Below are positions 62,681 through 64,000 of a stretch of DNA of 64,000 nucleotides, in pieces; within the stretch, counting starts at the first letter, position 1, and each line of letters starts with the position of its first letter. The position numbers and the translations under genes were made by a program. This DNA is from Streptomyces fulvorobeus (GTDB lineage: Bacteria; Actinomycetota; Actinomycetes; Streptomycetales; Streptomycetaceae). The notes below the pieces were generated by a model, which saw only the letters and a program-made list of their open reading frames with translations, did not search any database and was not told where the DNA came from. The stretch is taken from NCBI RefSeq assembly GCF_013167895.1, contig NZ_BLWC01000001.1, forward strand, positions 2,294,001-2,358,000, read 5' to 3'.

Positions 62681-64000
62681 GCCACGGGCCTCCGGTCCCG
62701 TCCGGCGGCGGCCCGCCCGGTCCGCTGCGCGCCGGGCGTCCCCACCACTCCCGTACGCCGCAGCTTCTGCCAGCGCAGCCGGCCGCCGGTGAGAGCGGTG
62801 ATCCACGACTGGAGCAGGACGACGTACATGAGCTGGCGGTACAGGATCTGCTGGAGCGGCAGCGAGATCAGGTGGACCATGCGCTCCCGGTCGAGCCGGA
62901 AGGCGTACGCGGCGCAGACCGCCTGCACCACCAGGACGCCGAACCAGGCGGCGACCGTCTTCCCCGTCGGGCCGAAGACCAGTCCGTACAGCAGGAACAC
63001 GTCGATGAGGGGGGCGAGCAGCGGGGCCACGACCATGAAGAGCGAGACGAAGGGGAGCCCGACCCGTCCGAAGCGGCCCGAGGGGCCCCGCTCGATGACG
63101 GCGCGCCGGTGCTTCCAGATCGCCTGCATGGTGCCGTACGACCAGCGGTAGCGCTGGGACCACAGCTGCTGGACGGATTCCGGCGCCTCGGTCCAGGCCC
63201 GGGCGTTCTCCGCGTACACGACGCGCCAGCCGTCCCGGTGCAGGGCCATGGTCACGTCGGTGTCCTCGGCGAGGGTGTCATCGCTCATGCCGCCCACCCG
63301 GTCCAGCGCCTCGCGGCGGAAGGCCCCGACCGCGCCGGGGATGGTGGGCATGCAGCCGAGCAGGTCGTACATCCTGCGGTCGAGGTTGAAGCCCATCACG
63401 TACTCGATGTGCTGCCAGGCGCCGATGAGCGAGTCGCGGTTGCCGACCTTGGCGTTGCCCGCGACGGCCCCGACCCGGGAGTCGGCGAAGGGCTGGACGA
63501 GCTCGCGGACCGTGGAGGGTTCGAAGACCGTGTCGCCGTCCATCATCACGACGATGTCGTAACGGGCGTGCGCGATGCCGTTGTTGAGCGCGGCCGGCTT
63601 GCCCGCGTTGTGCTGGCGGACGACCCGGACGTTCGGGAGCCGCAGCGCCCGGACGATGTCGGCCGTTCCGTCCGTCGAACCGTCGTCGATGACGATGATC
63701 TCGATCGGGTAGTCACTGGCCACCAGGGACCGCACGGTCGCGGCGATGCACTCCCGTTCGTTGTAGGCGGGGACCAGCACCGAGACCGGCCGGGCAAGCG
63801 GCGGGCCCCAGCTGAAGCCCTTCCCGCGCACCCGCCTCGCGTGCAGGAAGGAGAGCAGCAGCATCAGTCCGAAACGGGCCATGACCAGCACGCCGATGAC
63901 GGCGAGGCCGACGACGAGCACATCGGTGATCCGCTCGGAGACACCGACGGCGGAGACGAACGCCTTGCCCTTGAGCAGCGCGAAGCCCGTGGCCGGGGTG
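62677..64000 (-). CDS. Family 2 glycosyltransferase, partial (possibly fused to an upstream domain)
   Basis: At least 440 residues; the frame stays open to the window end, so the start is outside. The visible part begins with residues TPATGFALLKGKAFVS and a membrane helix (DVLVVGLAVIGVLVMARFGL), then a GT2 domain: VSVLVPAYNERECI, IIVIDDGSTDGT, MDGDT, AEDTDVTMAL (processive D-x-D and ED motifs), QQLWSQRYRWSYGT, and further helices. It resembles PgaC/IcaA-type poly-GlcNAc synthases. Bifunctional deacetylase-GT2 forms are known in the Streptomyces mat locus, and the open upstream frame is consistent with that. A GTG at 63921 is the nearest in-window start but is probably internal. Confidence 0.82.
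   Translation of the reverse strand, partial: TPATGFALLKGKAFVSAVGVSERITDVLVVGLAVIGVLVMARFGLMLLLSFLHARRVRGKGFSWGPPLARPVSVLVPAYNERECIAATVRSLVASDYPIEIIVIDDGSTDGTADIVRALRLPNVRVVRQHNAGKPAALNNGIAHARYDIVVMMDGDTVFEPSTVRELVQPFADSRVGAVAGNAKVGNRDSLIGAWQHIEYVMGFNLDRRMYDLLGCMPTIPGAVGAFRREALDRVGGMSDDTLAEDTDVTMALHRDGWRVVYAENARAWTEAPESVQQLWSQRYRWSYGTMQAIWKHRRAVIERGPSGRFGRVGLPFVSLFMVVAPLLAPLIDVFLLYGLVFGPTGKTVAAWFGVLVVQAVCAAYAFRLDRERMVHLISLPLQQILYRQLMYVVLLQSWITALTGGRLRWQKLRRTGVVGTPGAQRTGRAAAGRDRRPVA

Overview
The window is high-GC actinobacterial chromosome and almost certainly comes from a Streptomyces. It carries an SsgA-family sporulation protein, a HemD-like nitrate regulator (NnaR type) next to narK, DasR-type operators, and a gene order that I recognise from memory as that of the S. 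coelicolor SCO2906-SCO2963 interval. No database was consulted. Most of it is core chromosome with short operons, many strong stem-loop terminators at convergent junctions and start/stop overlaps inside operons.

Layout. 1-1642: tail of one PTS EIIC gene and a complete GlcNAc-type EIIC gene (nagE2-like) behind two DasR-like sites. 1682-5271: MBL hydrolase, membrane-anchored PemK-like protein, and a cysteine operon (leader peptide, cysO, cysM, with the JAMM protease gene mec just upstream). 5329-10560: amino-acid permease, DUF2017, clpS, pncB, pncA (NAD salvage) and a small hypothetical. 10681-16987: secreted M6 metalloprotease, two RDD membrane proteins, ssgG. 17020-21990: FAD oxidase, TPR protein, hppD (tyrosine catabolism) and a divergent Lrp/AsnC regulator. 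22006-25751: four-gene glycine betaine/choline-type ABC transporter. 25794-31371: S16-type protease, IclR regulator, DEAD/DEAH helicase, MFS exporter. 31575-31649: tRNA-Cys(GCA). 31848-39086: an ESX/type VII-like accessory cluster (mycosin, two WXG-motif proteins, small partners, a lipoprotein) with no secretion-core genes in view. 39205-44108: three-subunit molybdenum hydroxylase (xanthine dehydrogenase type). 44355-49157: GH20 hexosaminidase and a sugar ABC importer behind a DasR-like site. 49420-54290: DUF3039, YqgE, murA, hup, malic enzyme. 54508-54680: candidate structured small RNA. 54759-64000: HelD-type helicase, CGNR and GNAT proteins, nnaR and narK with a good GlnR box, and an acyltransferase/GT2 pair resembling the mat (mycelial aggregation) locus, cut by the window end.

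How parts fit together. Two separated loci (nagE2 and the hexosaminidase/ABC operon) carry dre-like operators, so both probably respond to the GlcNAc state through DasR. CysO, CysM and Mec form a sulfur-carrier route to cysteine; CysO ends in GG plus two extra residues that must be trimmed, which the adjacent JAMM protease could do. NnaR and NarK belong to nitrate assimilation under GlnR.

Cautions. Several genes look interrupted by one-base deletions (two in the GH20 gene, one at the start of nnaR, one at the start of the S16 protease). The repeated pattern suggests base-calling errors as much as real decay. The least explained items are the ESX-like cluster and the candidate small RNA at 54508-54680.
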